A stretch of DNA of 64,000 nt from Sporosarcina luteola (GTDB lineage: Bacteria > Bacillota > Bacilli > Bacillales_A > Planococcaceae), in the NCBI RefSeq assembly GCF_007991495.1, contig NZ_BJYL01000006.1:42931-106930 (forward strand), given 5' to 3'. Below, one piece after another: positions 27,185 through 36,343 of the stretch. How positions within the stretch are numbered: position 1 is the first letter of the stretch; every line of letters begins with the position of its first letter. The notes under the pieces are model-generated. The model searched no databases, was not told where the DNA came from, and worked only from the letters and a program-made list of their open reading frames with translations. Position numbers and translations under genes: made by a program.

Positions 27185-27976
27185 TTAGCTGCGGGGAGCA
27201 AGCTTCCATTCTCCAACTGACTGCCCCAATTTCACCTCAGTGTTCGTCGGGATGGTTGGTTTGAAAGAAAGATTTTTCTCTAGTAATAATATGACGGTCG
27301 AACCGAAGGAAAAGTATCCGAATTGCTCACCTTTCCTGCATTCCGTAGAAGAATCGAGAATGTGGATGCTATTGACATTGAGCGCACCTACTTTAATCAT
27401 CGCCATTCTACCATTCATAGTGGAAATTTCGGAAATAAGCCGGTAGTTCGTCGCAAAAGGTTGATTACCTAAACGTAATCCTAGATTGTTCACCGGAAAC
27501 GAAGTTGTTCCAAGTGCGTAGCGGGCTAACGACGTTCCATCATATGGATAATGAAAATGATGATAATGGCTCGGTGAAAGGTAAAACACATAAAAGAAAC
27601 CGCCTTCGTACTGATTTGCTCTCTTTTCATCTCCCAAAATTTGTTTTATACTATATAGATGATCTTTAATATAGAAAGTCTGTCCCGCTTCGATTGTGCC
27701 CGACGCACTGACATATCCGTCAACAGGGGATATAAGTGTGTTTGGTTGCGAATCTATCGTCCGTGAACCTTTTTTTAAGTTCCGCGTAAAATAGGCTTGA
27801 AGGCTTCTATAATGATCTATCGGAAATTCAGCTTCTTCCTCATTAATGCGATAAGTGCTGGCAAAAGGCTTGATCAGTTTCCGGCTAAGGCGGGAGCTTG
27901 TGATGGACTTTAGCAATGATGAAGATACAGGATGTCCGGTCAGTTCTACAAAGTACTTAAATACAGCTTTTTTCAT
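27185..27976 (-). CDS. psd: phosphatidylserine decarboxylase proenzyme
   Basis: Turns phosphatidylserine into phosphatidylethanolamine at the membrane. 263 residues. It is a self-cleaving proenzyme: the FGST motif near 223-226 is where serine becomes the pyruvoyl group, leaving a long beta and a short alpha chain. Other blocks: SPVDGYVSASG and YLSPSHYHHFHYP. ATG 27976 is behind TTGGAGACTG. It is divergent from pssA, the enzyme making its substrate, with only 55 bp between. Confidence 0.95.
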   Translation of the reverse strand: MKKAVFKYFVELTGHPVSSSLLKSITSSRLSRKLIKPFASTYRINEEEAEFPIDHYRSLQAYFTRNLKKGSRTIDSQPNTLISPVDGYVSASGTIEAGQTFYIKDHLYSIKQILGDEKRANQYEGGFFYVFYLSPSHYHHFHYPYDGTSLARYALGTTSFPVNNLGLRLGNQPFATNYRLISEISTMNGRMAMIKVGALNVNSIHILDSSTECRKGEQFGYFSFGSTVILLLEKNLSFKPTIPTNTEVKLGQSVGEWKLAPRS

Positions 27977-28031
27977 TAAATCAGTCTCCAATGCTTTATA
28001 ATAAATACCCATACTAGATGGAGGGAATACG

Positions 28032-28565
28032 ATGTTCTTATCAAGATACTTTGATTATACTAAAATTAAAGGCCAATTGGCGAATGCAATTACATTAACT
28101 AACCTTAGCTTTGGGATCATAGCAATTATCCTTATTTCACGTGAACTCAGTCATATGAGTTTAGTCTTCATTTTTCTAGCTGCACTTTTCGACCGTTTTG
28201 ACGGCATGGCGGCACGACATTTCCACTCCGAATCCATGTTTGGCAAGGAATTGGATTCATTAAGTGATTTAGTATCATTTGGCGTTGCACCTGCGCTTTT
28301 GATTTACATGACGGATTTGTCGGAAATGCTATGGGTCGGAATTGCTGCAACTGTATTCTACATCCTTGCGGGGGCCGTTCGTCTCGCGCGTTATAATGTC
28401 AAGGAATTTGACGGAGCTTTTTACGGTGTACCTATTACAGTAGCAGGCGTACTCTTAACATTATGCTACTTCCTGAGCCCATACATCGGACCACAGTTTT
28501 TTGTCATCATCATGATCATCCTCGGCTTAGCAATGGTAAGCAACATCCGAATTGCTAAAGTTTGA
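28032..28565 (+). CDS. pssA: CDP-diacylglycerol--serine O-phosphatidyltransferase
   Basis: Makes phosphatidylserine from CDP-diacylglycerol and serine in the membrane. 177 residues with about six membrane segments. The CDP-alcohol phosphotransferase motif DGxxARx8GxxxDxxxD is exact: DGMAAR, then G, D, D ending at LSD (about residues 58-80). TGGAGGG precedes ATG 28032. Paired head-to-head with psd. Confidence 0.94.
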   Translation: MFLSRYFDYTKIKGQLANAITLTNLSFGIIAIILISRELSHMSLVFIFLAALFDRFDGMAARHFHSESMFGKELDSLSDLVSFGVAPALLIYMTDLSEMLWVGIAATVFYILAGAVRLARYNVKEFDGAFYGVPITVAGVLLTLCYFLSPYIGPQFFVIIMIILGLAMVSNIRIAKV

Positions 28566-28598
28566 TTTATTAATGGAAATTGCAGTAGCTTGCATTAG

Positions 28599-28634
28599 GA
28601 TTGGAGCGGAAAGCGTCCGCCTGAAGTGGAAATC
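28599..28634 (+). repeat. family I repeat, internally deleted copy F
   Basis: GATTGGAGCGGA fused to AAGCGTCCGCC and TGGAAATC: only the two ends of the ~130-bp element remain. Confidence 0.7.
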
Positions 28635-28669
28635 CGGTTTGTGATTTATTAATTTTATATTATAACATC

Positions 28670-28698
28670 TTTACATGGTTAATTTGTTTTTGTATAAT
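28670..28698 (+). promoter_or_regulatory. SigA promoter of tRNA-Ser
   Basis: TTTACA (28670-28675), 17-bp spacer, TATAAT (28693-28698); the tRNA starts 17 bp on. Confidence 0.7.
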
Positions 28699-28714
28699 AA
28701 ATCTTGTCTTAAAT

Positions 28715-28802
28715 GGAGACGTACCCAAGAGGCTGAAGGGGGCTGACTCGAAATCAGCTAGGGCGTTCACGCGTCGCGGGGGTTCAAATCCTCTCGTCTC
28801 CG
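28715..28802 (+). tRNA. tRNA-Ser (anticodon CGA)
   Basis: 88 nt with acceptor stem GGAGACG/CGTCTCC, anticodon arm GCTGA-CTCGAAA-TCAGC (anticodon CGA, reading UCG), a long variable arm (GGGCGTTCACGCGTCGC region) as expected for serine, and T-loop GGTTCAAATCC. The discriminator is G; CCA is not encoded. Own promoter and terminator. Confidence 0.95.
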
Positions 28803-28810
28803 TATACTTT

Positions 28811-28851
28811 AAAGCTCTCAACTGCAATTTATTGCATTGAGAGCTTTTTTA
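28811..28851 (+). terminator. terminator of tRNA-Ser
   Basis: AAAGCTCTCAA/TTGAGAGCTTT stem with the loop also containing TGCAA/TTGCA, then T run. Confidence 0.85.
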
Positions 28852-28923
28852 GTACTTTCCTTTGGTGACTTGGACAAATGTCTGTTATTCTATAAGAAAG
28901 CATTTGTTGAAAGGATGAGTACA

Positions 28924-29337
28924 TTGTCAGGTCCTGCATTGAAACAGTTGCAAGCACATCGGGCCATCCATGAAGGCGGATTATCCGGTGCAGTCAGCAA
29001 AACAGAATTACTAATCGAAACATTACAAAAAGGTGATATGAAATTGGCGGATCGAGCGGCTGATGAATTGATCGAATACTGGAAGTCCAGAGTAATCAGC
29101 CACGCCGACGCAGAAGAACAAGGACTCTATAAAGACATCAGGACCGAAAACCCTGAACTGGAAGAAGCCATTGTCCAATTAACTCGAGATCATGATTTAC
29201 TAAGAATCATTGTGAAAGACATCGAAGAGCTCCGTGAAACGGAAAAGATCAGTCCGACAGTTTTACAGAAGTTCTATGCATTATTAGTTGTCAATGAAAT
29301 ACATAGCCGCGACGAGGAACGACTGCTGCTAGAGTAG
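28924..29337 (+). CDS. hemerythrin-like HHE domain protein
   Basis: 137 residues, almost all helical. Histidine and carboxylate ligands are spaced as in HHE cation-binding proteins: HRAIHEGG near the start, SHADAEEQGLY (HxxxE), RDHDLL, and EIHSRDEERLL at the end, suggesting a di-iron centre that could bind oxygen or nitric oxide. TTG 28924 has AAGGATGAG at good spacing; ATG 28915 touches that site. Function not assigned. Confidence 0.7.
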   Translation: MSGPALKQLQAHRAIHEGGLSGAVSKTELLIETLQKGDMKLADRAADELIEYWKSRVISHADAEEQGLYKDIRTENPELEEAIVQLTRDHDLLRIIVKDIEELRETEKISPTVLQKFYALLVVNEIHSRDEERLLLE

Positions 29338-29346
29338 AAAAAGAGA

Positions 29347-29372
29347 AAAGCGCCGCAGTTTGGTGCTTTTTT
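29347..29372 (+). terminator. short terminator behind the hemerythrin gene
   Basis: AAAGCGCC/GGTGCTTT stem with T run; modest strength. Confidence 0.5.
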
Positions 29373-29391
29373 CTATGATTAAATAGATGAG

Positions 29392-31170
29392 GTGATTCCG
29401 ATAGAAAAAACAGTTTCCGTCTTATCCACCTATTTTGGATTTTCTTCTTTTCGCATTGGCCAGGAACAGGCAATCAACAATGTGTTGGAAGGGAAAGATA
29501 CACTTTGCGTTATGCCGACAGGTGGCGGGAAGTCGATTTGTTATCAAGTACCAGCTCTGGTCATGGAGGGGACTGTCCTAGTTATTTCCCCGTTAATATC
29601 TCTGATGAAGGACCAGGTGGACGCGCTCCATCAAATCGGCATACCGGCAGCATATATTAATAGCACATTATCAACGGAAGAATACTTCGGTACGATGGAA
29701 AATGCAATTGAAGGCAGATATCAGTTGCTATATGTTGCCCCCGAACGTTTTGAATCCCAATCCTTCATTCAACAATTAAACCGAATGGACATCCCGATGA
29801 TTGCAATTGATGAAGCCCATTGTATTTCTCAGTGGGGACATGATTTCAGACCGAGCTACCGGATGTTGAATCGAGTAATTGATTCATTCGGAAGAAGGCC
29901 TGTCGTATTGGCGTTGACTGCAACAGCGACACCTGCTGTTCGTGACGATATTTGCAATCAATTGCGCATTGAAAGTGAACATACCGTCATGACGGGATTC
30001 GAGCGAAGTAATCTTACCTTTTCCGTTATTAAAGGACAAGACAGGGAAAAGTTTGTGAAAGATTATGTGAAGAAAAATGAAGGCGAGGCTGGGATTATTT
30101 ATGCGGCTACCCGTAAAGCCGTAGACCAGGTTCATGCGATGCTGGAACGTACAGGGGTGAAAGCGGCGAAATATCATGCCGGCCTTTCAGACGTCTTACG
30201 GCAATCGGAACAGGACCGATTCTTAATGGATGAAGCAACTGTCATGGTAGCGACAAATGCATTTGGAATGGGAATCGATAAAAGTAATATTCGATACGTT
30301 ATCCATTATCAAATGCCGAAGAATATGGAAAGTTATTATCAGGAAGCGGGGCGTGCCGGAAGGGATGGACTTGATAGTGAATGTACACTTTTATTTTCAT
30401 CTCAAGATGTAATCACGCAGCGTTTTCTGATCGATCAGTCACAGGACAGTCAAAGAATTCCGGCTGAACTTGAAAAACTACAATCGATGATCGATTATTG
30501 CCATACAGAATCCTGTCTGCAAAAATTCATTATCTCTTATTTTGGTGAAAATGATGTTCAGGATTGCAGTCGTTGTGCAAATTGCACGGATACGAGAGAA
30601 CGTTTTGAAGTGACCGTTGACGTTCAAAAAGTATTATCATGTGTCATCCGGATGGGGCAACGTTTCGGCAAGACAATGATAGCACAAGTTCTGACGGGCT
30701 CCCGCAATAAGAAAGTGATGGAATTCGGTTTTGATAAATTGACGACCTATGGATTGATGAAAGAGCGAAATGCCAAAGATGTGTCCGATTTTATCGAATT
30801 CATCATTTCTGAAAATTATTTAGGAGTCGAAAATGGTCAATTTCCAATTATATACGTAACCGAACAAGGGAAAGACGTACTGACTGGTGTTGTGAAAGTG
30901 TATCGAAAAGGGACTGTTGAAACAAAACAGATTGCGAAGGACGATCCGTTGTTCAATCAACTGCGCGCCCTTCGTATGAAACTTGCTCAAGATGCAGGTG
31001 TCCCTCCATTTGTCGTCTTTTCAGACAAGACTTTACGAGATATGGCTGCGAAAATGCCTGTTACGGAAGAAGCGTTTTTGGAAGTGAACGGTGTAGGGGC
31101 TGCGAAGTTGGAAAGATACGGCGAAGTTTTCATGGATGAAATCAAGTCATATTCCGCACAGTTGGCTTAA
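29392..31170 (+). CDS. recQ: ATP-dependent DNA helicase RecQ
   Basis: 3'-5' DNA helicase for recombination and fork repair. Up to 592 residues: zero motif FGFSSFRIGQEQA, Walker A MPTGGGKSICYQ near 41-52, DEAH (IAIDEAHCISQWGHD) near 138-152, helicase C domain, zinc cysteines SRCANCTD plus the preceding DC, winged helix, and an HRDC domain from about 515. The start is odd: the only in-frame GTG (29392) lies inside a near-perfect Shine-Dalgarno GAGGTGATT (29389-29397). ATA 29401 would have ideal spacing. Confidence 0.95.
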   Translation: MIPIEKTVSVLSTYFGFSSFRIGQEQAINNVLEGKDTLCVMPTGGGKSICYQVPALVMEGTVLVISPLISLMKDQVDALHQIGIPAAYINSTLSTEEYFGTMENAIEGRYQLLYVAPERFESQSFIQQLNRMDIPMIAIDEAHCISQWGHDFRPSYRMLNRVIDSFGRRPVVLALTATATPAVRDDICNQLRIESEHTVMTGFERSNLTFSVIKGQDREKFVKDYVKKNEGEAGIIYAATRKAVDQVHAMLERTGVKAAKYHAGLSDVLRQSEQDRFLMDEATVMVATNAFGMGIDKSNIRYVIHYQMPKNMESYYQEAGRAGRDGLDSECTLLFSSQDVITQRFLIDQSQDSQRIPAELEKLQSMIDYCHTESCLQKFIISYFGENDVQDCSRCANCTDTRERFEVTVDVQKVLSCVIRMGQRFGKTMIAQVLTGSRNKKVMEFGFDKLTTYGLMKERNAKDVSDFIEFIISENYLGVENGQFPIIYVTEQGKDVLTGVVKVYRKGTVETKQIAKDDPLFNQLRALRMKLAQDAGVPPFVVFSDKTLRDMAAKMPVTEEAFLEVNGVGAAKLERYGEVFMDEIKSYSAQLA

Positions 31171-31177
31171 TCTATAA

Positions 31178-31221
31178 AGCAGGTGGAGGAATTGTTTTAA
31201 ATTCCTCCACCTGCTTTTTGA
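31178..31221 (+). terminator. terminator of recQ (bidirectional form)
   Basis: AAGCAGGTGGAGGAATT/AATTCCTCCACCTGCTT, 17 pairs, T run. Confidence 0.92.
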
Positions 31222-31238
31222 AAATGGTTCAATCAAGA

Positions 31239-32390
31239 TCACTCTGTCAATTGCAGACTTCTTTTCATTCCTAGAATCGTATAAAGTGCTACAAACAATA
31301 GAATAATGCCTGTGAGCATGAATCCTCCTTTGAACGTCAAATCCAAATAACCGATTAAGCTGGAACCGGCAACAACGCCAATTGAGAAGAATGCATAAAA
31401 ATAGCCATAAGCCTTCCCGCGAAACTCGGGAGAAGATGAATCAATGAGCAAAGAATTGATGGACGGGAAGAGGAATGAAAAACCGACTCCGTAAAGTCCC
31501 ATTGCTATATAAAGGTGCAATAATTCCGAAACTTGGCTTAGGATCAACATACTAACGCCCATCATAGAAATTCCGAAAGCTAACGTGATCATCGGACGGA
31601 CCTTGTCAAAGATCCGGTTGACCGGCAAAAGGAAAATTAGTATGGCAACGACACCAAATGTGCTAAGCAACATGCCGGTTGTTTTTGTATCAAAACCAAG
31701 CGTTTCAACTTTCAAAGGAAGGACTAAAGCCAATACCCCTTGAGAAAACATTAGAAAGAAGGCACCTGCAAATGCCCGCACCATACCGGGGTGTTGGAAA
31801 AGATACCGCACTCTGAAATGCTTACCTTGTTTGGAATGGTGCTTTTTCACGTATGTAAATGAACGTAACATGAAGAAAGCCGAAATGGCTAAGATGAACA
31901 TAATCACACCATTCACCGACATAATAAACGGCGTGCTCGTTTTTGTAGCGACAATACCGCTATATGCAGGTCCTACAATTGCTGCCAAGCCGACGAATGC
32001 ACCTGAAATTGCAACACTCCTGCCCCTTTTCGATTCTTCTGCACGGTTTGCCAGAAATGTGAAAGCTGCCGGAACAATAAGTCCTTCCATGAAACCATGT
32101 ACAAACCGGATGCCAAGAAGGGAAATGGGTCCAATGGCCAGTGTGTAAAGAAGAAGTGACGCTCCTGAGGCGAATAGGCCAACCAAAAGAATGATGAAAG
32201 GTCCTTTTCGATCTGTCAAAAAACCTGAAATGACGTTCCCGATCGTATTGGAAAACGAATACATACCAACAGCCAAACCGGTCATGAAAGAAGAAGCACC
32301 TAAAGAAAAAGCAAAGGGACTCATGATCGGCAACTGTGAAAATAAATCAAAGAACGAAAAAAAGACGATTAAATAGACGAAAACACGCAT
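31239..32390 (-). CDS. major facilitator superfamily transporter
   Basis: 383 residues with about 12 membrane segments. The MFS loop 2-3 motif appears as SGFLTDRKGPF (about 55-66), with RFVHGFMEGLIVPAA in helix 4 and a weaker second-half counterpart. It is likely a proton-coupled drug or metabolite exporter; substrate unknown. GAGGATA precedes ATG 32390. Convergent with recQ and divergent from ddh. Confidence 0.88.
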   Translation of the reverse strand: MRVFVYLIVFFSFFDLFSQLPIMSPFAFSLGASSFMTGLAVGMYSFSNTIGNVISGFLTDRKGPFIILLVGLFASGASLLLYTLAIGPISLLGIRFVHGFMEGLIVPAAFTFLANRAEESKRGRSVAISGAFVGLAAIVGPAYSGIVATKTSTPFIMSVNGVIMFILAISAFFMLRSFTYVKKHHSKQGKHFRVRYLFQHPGMVRAFAGAFFLMFSQGVLALVLPLKVETLGFDTKTTGMLLSTFGVVAILIFLLPVNRIFDKVRPMITLAFGISMMGVSMLILSQVSELLHLYIAMGLYGVGFSFLFPSINSLLIDSSSPEFRGKAYGYFYAFFSIGVVAGSSLIGYLDLTFKGGFMLTGIILLFVALYTILGMKRSLQLTE

Positions 32391-32548
32391 GCAATATCCT
32401 CATTTCAATTCAAAATCAATCTGATTCTACTTTACCATTTATATCGAAATTGGCAAAAGGACAGATTGTGAACAAAAGAATAATTAGCAATATCATAGTA
32501 GAAACGATAAAATGTAGGAATACTTTTACGAAAGGGATGGTGGCAAAA

Positions 32549-33532
32549 ATGGACTCGAAAATTAAAATAGGGATCGTTGGCTACGGAAATTTGGGAAAGG
32601 GAGTCGAATCTGCAATTTCTCAAAATGATGATATGGAACTTTTAGGCGTTTTCACTAGAAGAACTCCTTCTGAACTAAGTGTGAAAAGTGGCGTTCCTGT
32701 ATTGTCGTTAAATGATATTCATAGTTATGAGAATGATATCGACGTGTTAATCCTATGCGGGGGTTCAAAAAATGATTTGCCGGAACAAGGACCGGAGCTT
32801 TCTAAATCATTCAATACAGTTGATAGCTTTGATACACATGCAAAAATTCCTGAGTATTTTGATGCTGTAGATGCATCAGCAAAACCGAATGGGAAAACGG
32901 CAATCATATCGGTCGGCTGGGATCCGGGTTTATTTTCCATCAATCGTCTATATGGTGAATCAATTCTTCCGAATGGAGCAACGTATACATTTTGGGGGAA
33001 AGGGTTAAGTCAAGGCCACTCTGATGCTGTTAGGAGAATCAATGGTGTAAAAGGGGCAGTGCAGTATACCATCCCTGTTGAAGCTGCGGTTGATAAAGTG
33101 AGAAATGGATCACTGCCACAGCTGACAACGAGAGAAAAACATACACGGGAATGTTTTGTCGTTTTAGAAGAAGGAGCTGATGCAACCACCGTGGAGCAAG
33201 CTATCGTGACGATGCCTGACTACTTTTCAGATTATGATACGACAGTCCATTTTATAAGCGAGGCTCAATTAAAAGAAGAACATAGTGCTATGCCGCATGG
33301 CGGTTTCGTCATTCGAAGCGGAAAATCTGGGGAAGACAGCAATCAAGTGATGGAATTCGCACTGAAATTGGAAAGCAATCCCGAATTTACATCAAGCGTT
33401 CTAGTTGCATATGCAAGGGCTGCTTACAAAATGAATAAAAACGGTGAAGTCGGTGCTAAAACGGTCTTTGATGTCGCGCCGGGATTACTATCTCCAAAAA
33501 GTAGCCAACAGCTTCGCAAAGAAATTTTATGA
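32549..33532 (+). CDS. ddh: meso-diaminopimelate dehydrogenase
   Basis: NADPH-dependent one-step amination of tetrahydrodipicolinate to meso-diaminopimelate, for lysine and cell wall. 327 residues (family about 326). Rossmann motif GIVGYGNLGKGVE near the start, VDSFDTHAKIP and SVGWDPGLFSINR substrate-side blocks, GKGLSQGHSDAVR, and C-terminal ARAAYKMNKNGEVGAKT. ATG 32549 is chosen from length and family start (MDSKIKIGIVGYG). The dehydrogenase route is scattered in Bacillales and known in the Planococcaceae relatives. Confidence 0.93.
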   Translation: MDSKIKIGIVGYGNLGKGVESAISQNDDMELLGVFTRRTPSELSVKSGVPVLSLNDIHSYENDIDVLILCGGSKNDLPEQGPELSKSFNTVDSFDTHAKIPEYFDAVDASAKPNGKTAIISVGWDPGLFSINRLYGESILPNGATYTFWGKGLSQGHSDAVRRINGVKGAVQYTIPVEAAVDKVRNGSLPQLTTREKHTRECFVVLEEGADATTVEQAIVTMPDYFSDYDTTVHFISEAQLKEEHSAMPHGGFVIRSGKSGEDSNQVMEFALKLESNPEFTSSVLVAYARAAYKMNKNGEVGAKTVFDVAPGLLSPKSSQQLRKEIL

Positions 33533-33598
33533 AATTCTTTCAAATAAATATTCTTTCATTTATACTGAAAATGTAGTTTATTTAGGAGGGCGAAATGA

Positions 33599-34687
33599 AT
33601 GGCGAAAATGGATGACACACTATTAATGTTGAAAGACTTGACGGACGCGAAAGGGATAGCTGGCAATGAACGTGAACCCCGGGAAGTCATGAAGAAATAT
33701 ATCGAGCCGTTTGCGGATGAAATCGATTACGACGGACTCGGTTCTTTGATTGCCAAAAAAACTGGGGAATCCGAAGGGCCAAAAGTGATGGTGACAGGCC
33801 ATTTGGACGAAGTCGGTTTCATGGTGTCTAAGATTGACGACAAAGGCTTCATCTCCTTCCAAACTGTCGGAGGATGGTGGTCCCAAGTCATGCTTGCTCA
33901 ACGCGTGACGATCGTAACACGCAGTGGGGATACTGTAACAGGTGTTATCGGTTCAAAACCTCCACATATCTTGACTCCGGAAGCTCGTAAAAAGCCGGTT
34001 GATATTAAAGATATGTTCATCGACATTGGGGCTACTTCTAAAGAAGAAGCAATGGAATGGGGAGTCAAGCCGGGCGATATGGTCGTTCCGCACTTTGAAT
34101 TCACAGTTATGAACAATGACAAATATTTACTTGCAAAAGCGTGGGACAACCGAATTGGCTGCGCAATCGCGATTGATGTCATGAAAGCATTGAAAGATGA
34201 AAAACACCCGAATATTGTTTTTGGTGTCGGCGCAGTTCAAGAAGAAATCGGATTGCGAGGAGCAAAAACCGTTGCCGCTAAAGTAAAACCGGATATCGGC
34301 TTTGCGGTCGATGTAGGTGTTGCAGGCGACACTCCAGGAGTAACAGCTAAGGAATCGTCGAGCAAAATGGGCGATGGCCCGCAAATCCTTCTTTACGATG
34401 CTTCAATGGTGTCCCATAAAGGCTTGCGCGATCTTGTCGTTGACACAGCTGAAGAACATGGCATTCCTTATCAATTTGATGTTATCCCAGGTGGCGGAAC
34501 CGACGCTGGATCCATTCATGTGAGCGGAAATGGTGTTCCATCCCTAGCAATTTGCATTGCAACACGCTATATCCATTCACATGCAGCAATGTTGCATAGA
34601 GACGATTACGAAAATGCAGTAAAACTGATCGTTGAAGTCATTAAAAAGCTTGACCGTGAAACTGTAAACCGTATTACATTTGAATAA
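33599..34687 (+). CDS. ysdC: M42 family metallopeptidase (YsdC-like aminopeptidase)
   Basis: 362-residue di-zinc aminopeptidase. Metal and catalytic residues: [13 protein letters not shown] (His, Asp), AWDNRIGCA (bridging Asp), [13 protein letters not shown] (Glu pair), AVDVG, and the C-terminal [10 protein letters not shown] histidine. It removes N-terminal residues from peptides in the cytoplasm. TTAGGAGGG precedes ATG 33599. In B. subtilis the homologue directly follows ysdB; here it is 29 kb away, marking where shared gene order resumes. Symbol is by homology. Confidence 0.9.
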   Translation: MAKMDDTLLMLKDLTDAKGIAGNEREPREVMKKYIEPFADEIDYDGLGSLIAKKTGESEGPKVMVTGHLDEVGFMVSKIDDKGFISFQTVGGWWSQVMLAQRVTIVTRSGDTVTGVIGSKPPHILTPEARKKPVDIKDMFIDIGATSKEEAMEWGVKPGDMVVPHFEFTVMNNDKYLLAKAWDNRIGCAIAIDVMKALKDEKHPNIVFGVGAVQEEIGLRGAKTVAAKVKPDIGFAVDVGVAGDTPGVTAKESSSKMGDGPQILLYDASMVSHKGLRDLVVDTAEEHGIPYQFDVIPGGGTDAGSIHVSGNGVPSLAICIATRYIHSHAAMLHRDDYENAVKLIVEVIKKLDRETVNRITFE

Positions 34688-34698
34688 TCTATACTTGC

Positions 34699-34735
34699 TA
34701 AACCGTACCCTGAATAAAAGGTGTACGGTTTTTTT
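34699..34735 (+). terminator. terminator of the M42 peptidase gene
   Basis: AACCGTAC/GTACGGTT stem, seven T. Confidence 0.85.
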
Positions 34736-34767
34736 GTTTAGCAATCTCCATATTGGTGAAATGTATA

Positions 34768-34896
34768 GTTGATTGAAGCGGAAGGCGGCGACTCCTGCGG
34801 GAACAGCATGAGCTGAAGACCCCGCAACGAAGCGAAGCGGAGTGAGGAGGCTGAGGCCATGCCCGCGGAAAGCGTCCGCCTGGAGCGGAAATCAAC
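34768..34896 (+). repeat. intergenic hairpin repeat family I, copy C
   Basis: Ends GTTGATT and AATCAAC; arms AGGCGG/CCGCCT and TGCGGG/CCCGCG; core AACGAAGCGAAGCGGAGTGA. Same strand as the other copies, between a terminator and the argF promoter. Confidence 0.9.
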
Positions 34897-34945
34897 GGTG
34901 TTATTTAAAGTTCAATGTTTTTTAGTTAAATTCATATTAATTCAT

Positions 34946-34974
34946 TTGACTTTATATTTATGCATGAATATACT
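34946..34974 (+). promoter_or_regulatory. SigA promoter of argF
   Basis: TTGACT (34946-34951), 17-bp spacer, TATACT (34969-34974). TGAAT at the -10 and ATTCA just upstream of the -35 look like ArgR half-sites, but not in the standard spacing. Confidence 0.75.
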
Positions 34975-35013
34975 TATCCTAACATCACATTATGAAGAAT
35001 GGAGATGACTGAT

Positions 35014-35988
35014 ATGGTGAAAATGCATTTATCGGCAGTGAATATCGGACGCAATATAGAGGATCAATTAAAAGGTCGAGACATGTTAACGTTACTTGAC
35101 TATTCGAGCGAAGAGATTGCTTATTTATTGCATAAGGCGATCATTATGAAAAAGGACGCTCAAGCAGGTAAAATGCCCCCCATTTTGCCGGGAAAAACAC
35201 TCGGCATGATTTTTGAAAAACATTCTACAAGAACAAGGATTTCGTTTGAAGTAGGGATGACTCAACTTGGTGGCCACCCGATGTTCATGAATGCGAAAGA
35301 TTTACAGATTGGTCGCGGGGAATCGATTTATGATACCGGAAATGTATTGTCCGAATACTTGGATGGGGTCATGATTCGTGCTAAGTCGCATGAAACCGTG
35401 CAAGAACTAGCGAAGCATTCATCCATTCCGATCATTAATGGATTAACGGATCTTTTCCATCCGTGCCAAGCGCTTGCAGATTTATTGACAATGATTGAAG
35501 TGAAAGGATCTGTTGCCGGAAAGAAGCTTGCGTATGTAGGTGATGGCAATAACGTGGCGCATTCATTAGTTATCGGAGCAGCCAATATGGGGATGCATGT
35601 AGCAGTTGCGACTCCCGTCGGATTTGAATTTAACAAAGACCTTTTTAGGATGGCACAAAAAATTGCTAAGGCAAACGGGGGATCCGTTATGCAGACGAAC
35701 AATCCCGTTGAAGCTGTTGAAAATGCCGATGCGATTTATACGGATGTCTGGACGAGCATGGGACAGGAAGAAGAAGCCGCACTTCGTTTAGAAGCTTTTA
35801 AAGAATTTCAAATCAATGACAAACTGGTCAGCCATGCGAAAAATGACTATATGTTCTTACATTGTCTGCCTGCCCATCGCGAAGAAGAAGTTACAGCTTC
35901 CATCATCGACGGCCCGAATTCATATGTATTCCAACAGGCAGGCAACCGTTTGCACGCGCAGAAAGCGGTATTAGCTGCACTTTTATAA
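35014..35988 (+). CDS. argF: ornithine carbamoyltransferase
   Basis: Makes citrulline from ornithine and carbamoyl phosphate. 324 residues. Carbamoyl-phosphate loop STRTRISFE near 70, HPCQALAD near 149, ornithine-binding DVWTSMGQE near 242 and HCLPAHR near 283. It stands alone with its own promoter and terminator, away from other arginine genes, so it could be biosynthetic or catabolic. ATG 35014 is eight bases behind GGAGATG; other in-frame ATGs at 34999 and 35023 are possible. Confidence 0.93.
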   Translation: MVKMHLSAVNIGRNIEDQLKGRDMLTLLDYSSEEIAYLLHKAIIMKKDAQAGKMPPILPGKTLGMIFEKHSTRTRISFEVGMTQLGGHPMFMNAKDLQIGRGESIYDTGNVLSEYLDGVMIRAKSHETVQELAKHSSIPIINGLTDLFHPCQALADLLTMIEVKGSVAGKKLAYVGDGNNVAHSLVIGAANMGMHVAVATPVGFEFNKDLFRMAQKIAKANGGSVMQTNNPVEAVENADAIYTDVWTSMGQEEEAALRLEAFKEFQINDKLVSHAKNDYMFLHCLPAHREEEVTASIIDGPNSYVFQQAGNRLHAQKAVLAALL

Positions 35989-35996
35989 AACAAAAT

Positions 35997-36027
35997 AAAA
36001 AAGCCGCCCAAGATGGGTGGCTTTTCA
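35997..36027. terminator. bidirectional terminator argF/sspI
   Basis: AAAAGCCGCCCA/GGGTGGCTTTT stem between convergent genes. Confidence 0.8.
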
Positions 36028-36038
36028 ATTCATCCAAT

Positions 36039-36251
36039 TTAAGCTCTTGAGAATGCCTGAGCAAGTTCACCGGTGATTTTAGATTTTTCCTGCTCGTCCG
36101 CGCTGGACCAAAGTTTTTCGAAAAACACACCGAGTCCGGGCAATAAATGCTCTTCACCGCGCTGTAATGCATCCTCCACGACGTTGCGAATATCATCCGC
36201 CGAGTTATTCGTCATGTTTGCCGTAATTGCATCACGTATTTGGAAATTCAT
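36039..36251 (-). CDS. sspI: small acid-soluble spore protein SspI
   Basis: 70 residues, the family length: MNFQIRDAITANM, then ADDIRNVVEDALQRGEEHLLPGLGVFFE, and the C-terminal QEKSKITGELAQAF. A minor spore-core protein made late in the forespore; its presence supports spore formation. CAGGAGGATG precedes ATG 36251. It neighbours ysgA as in B. subtilis. I could not find a convincing SigG promoter. Confidence 0.94.
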   Translation of the reverse strand: MNFQIRDAITANMTNNSADDIRNVVEDALQRGEEHLLPGLGVFFEKLWSSADEQEKSKITGELAQAFSRA

Positions 36252-36343
36252 AATATCATCCTCCTGCATTCATTTTGTACACAATGATCGCCAACTATAC
36301 GGACATTTGTTACACTGAGAAGAAAAAGGATGTCAATGAATAC

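Noticed and set aside
34698..34895. Short minus-strand frame through repeat copy C
   Set aside because: Made by the intergenic repeat; the same false frame appears in copies D and E.
34930..34980. Arginine repressor box at argF
   Set aside because: Only separated TGAAT and ATTCA half-sites in the wrong spacing.
36252..36343. SigG promoter for sspI
   Set aside because: A CATTGTG -10-like string is present but no -35 at 17-18 bp spacing fits.
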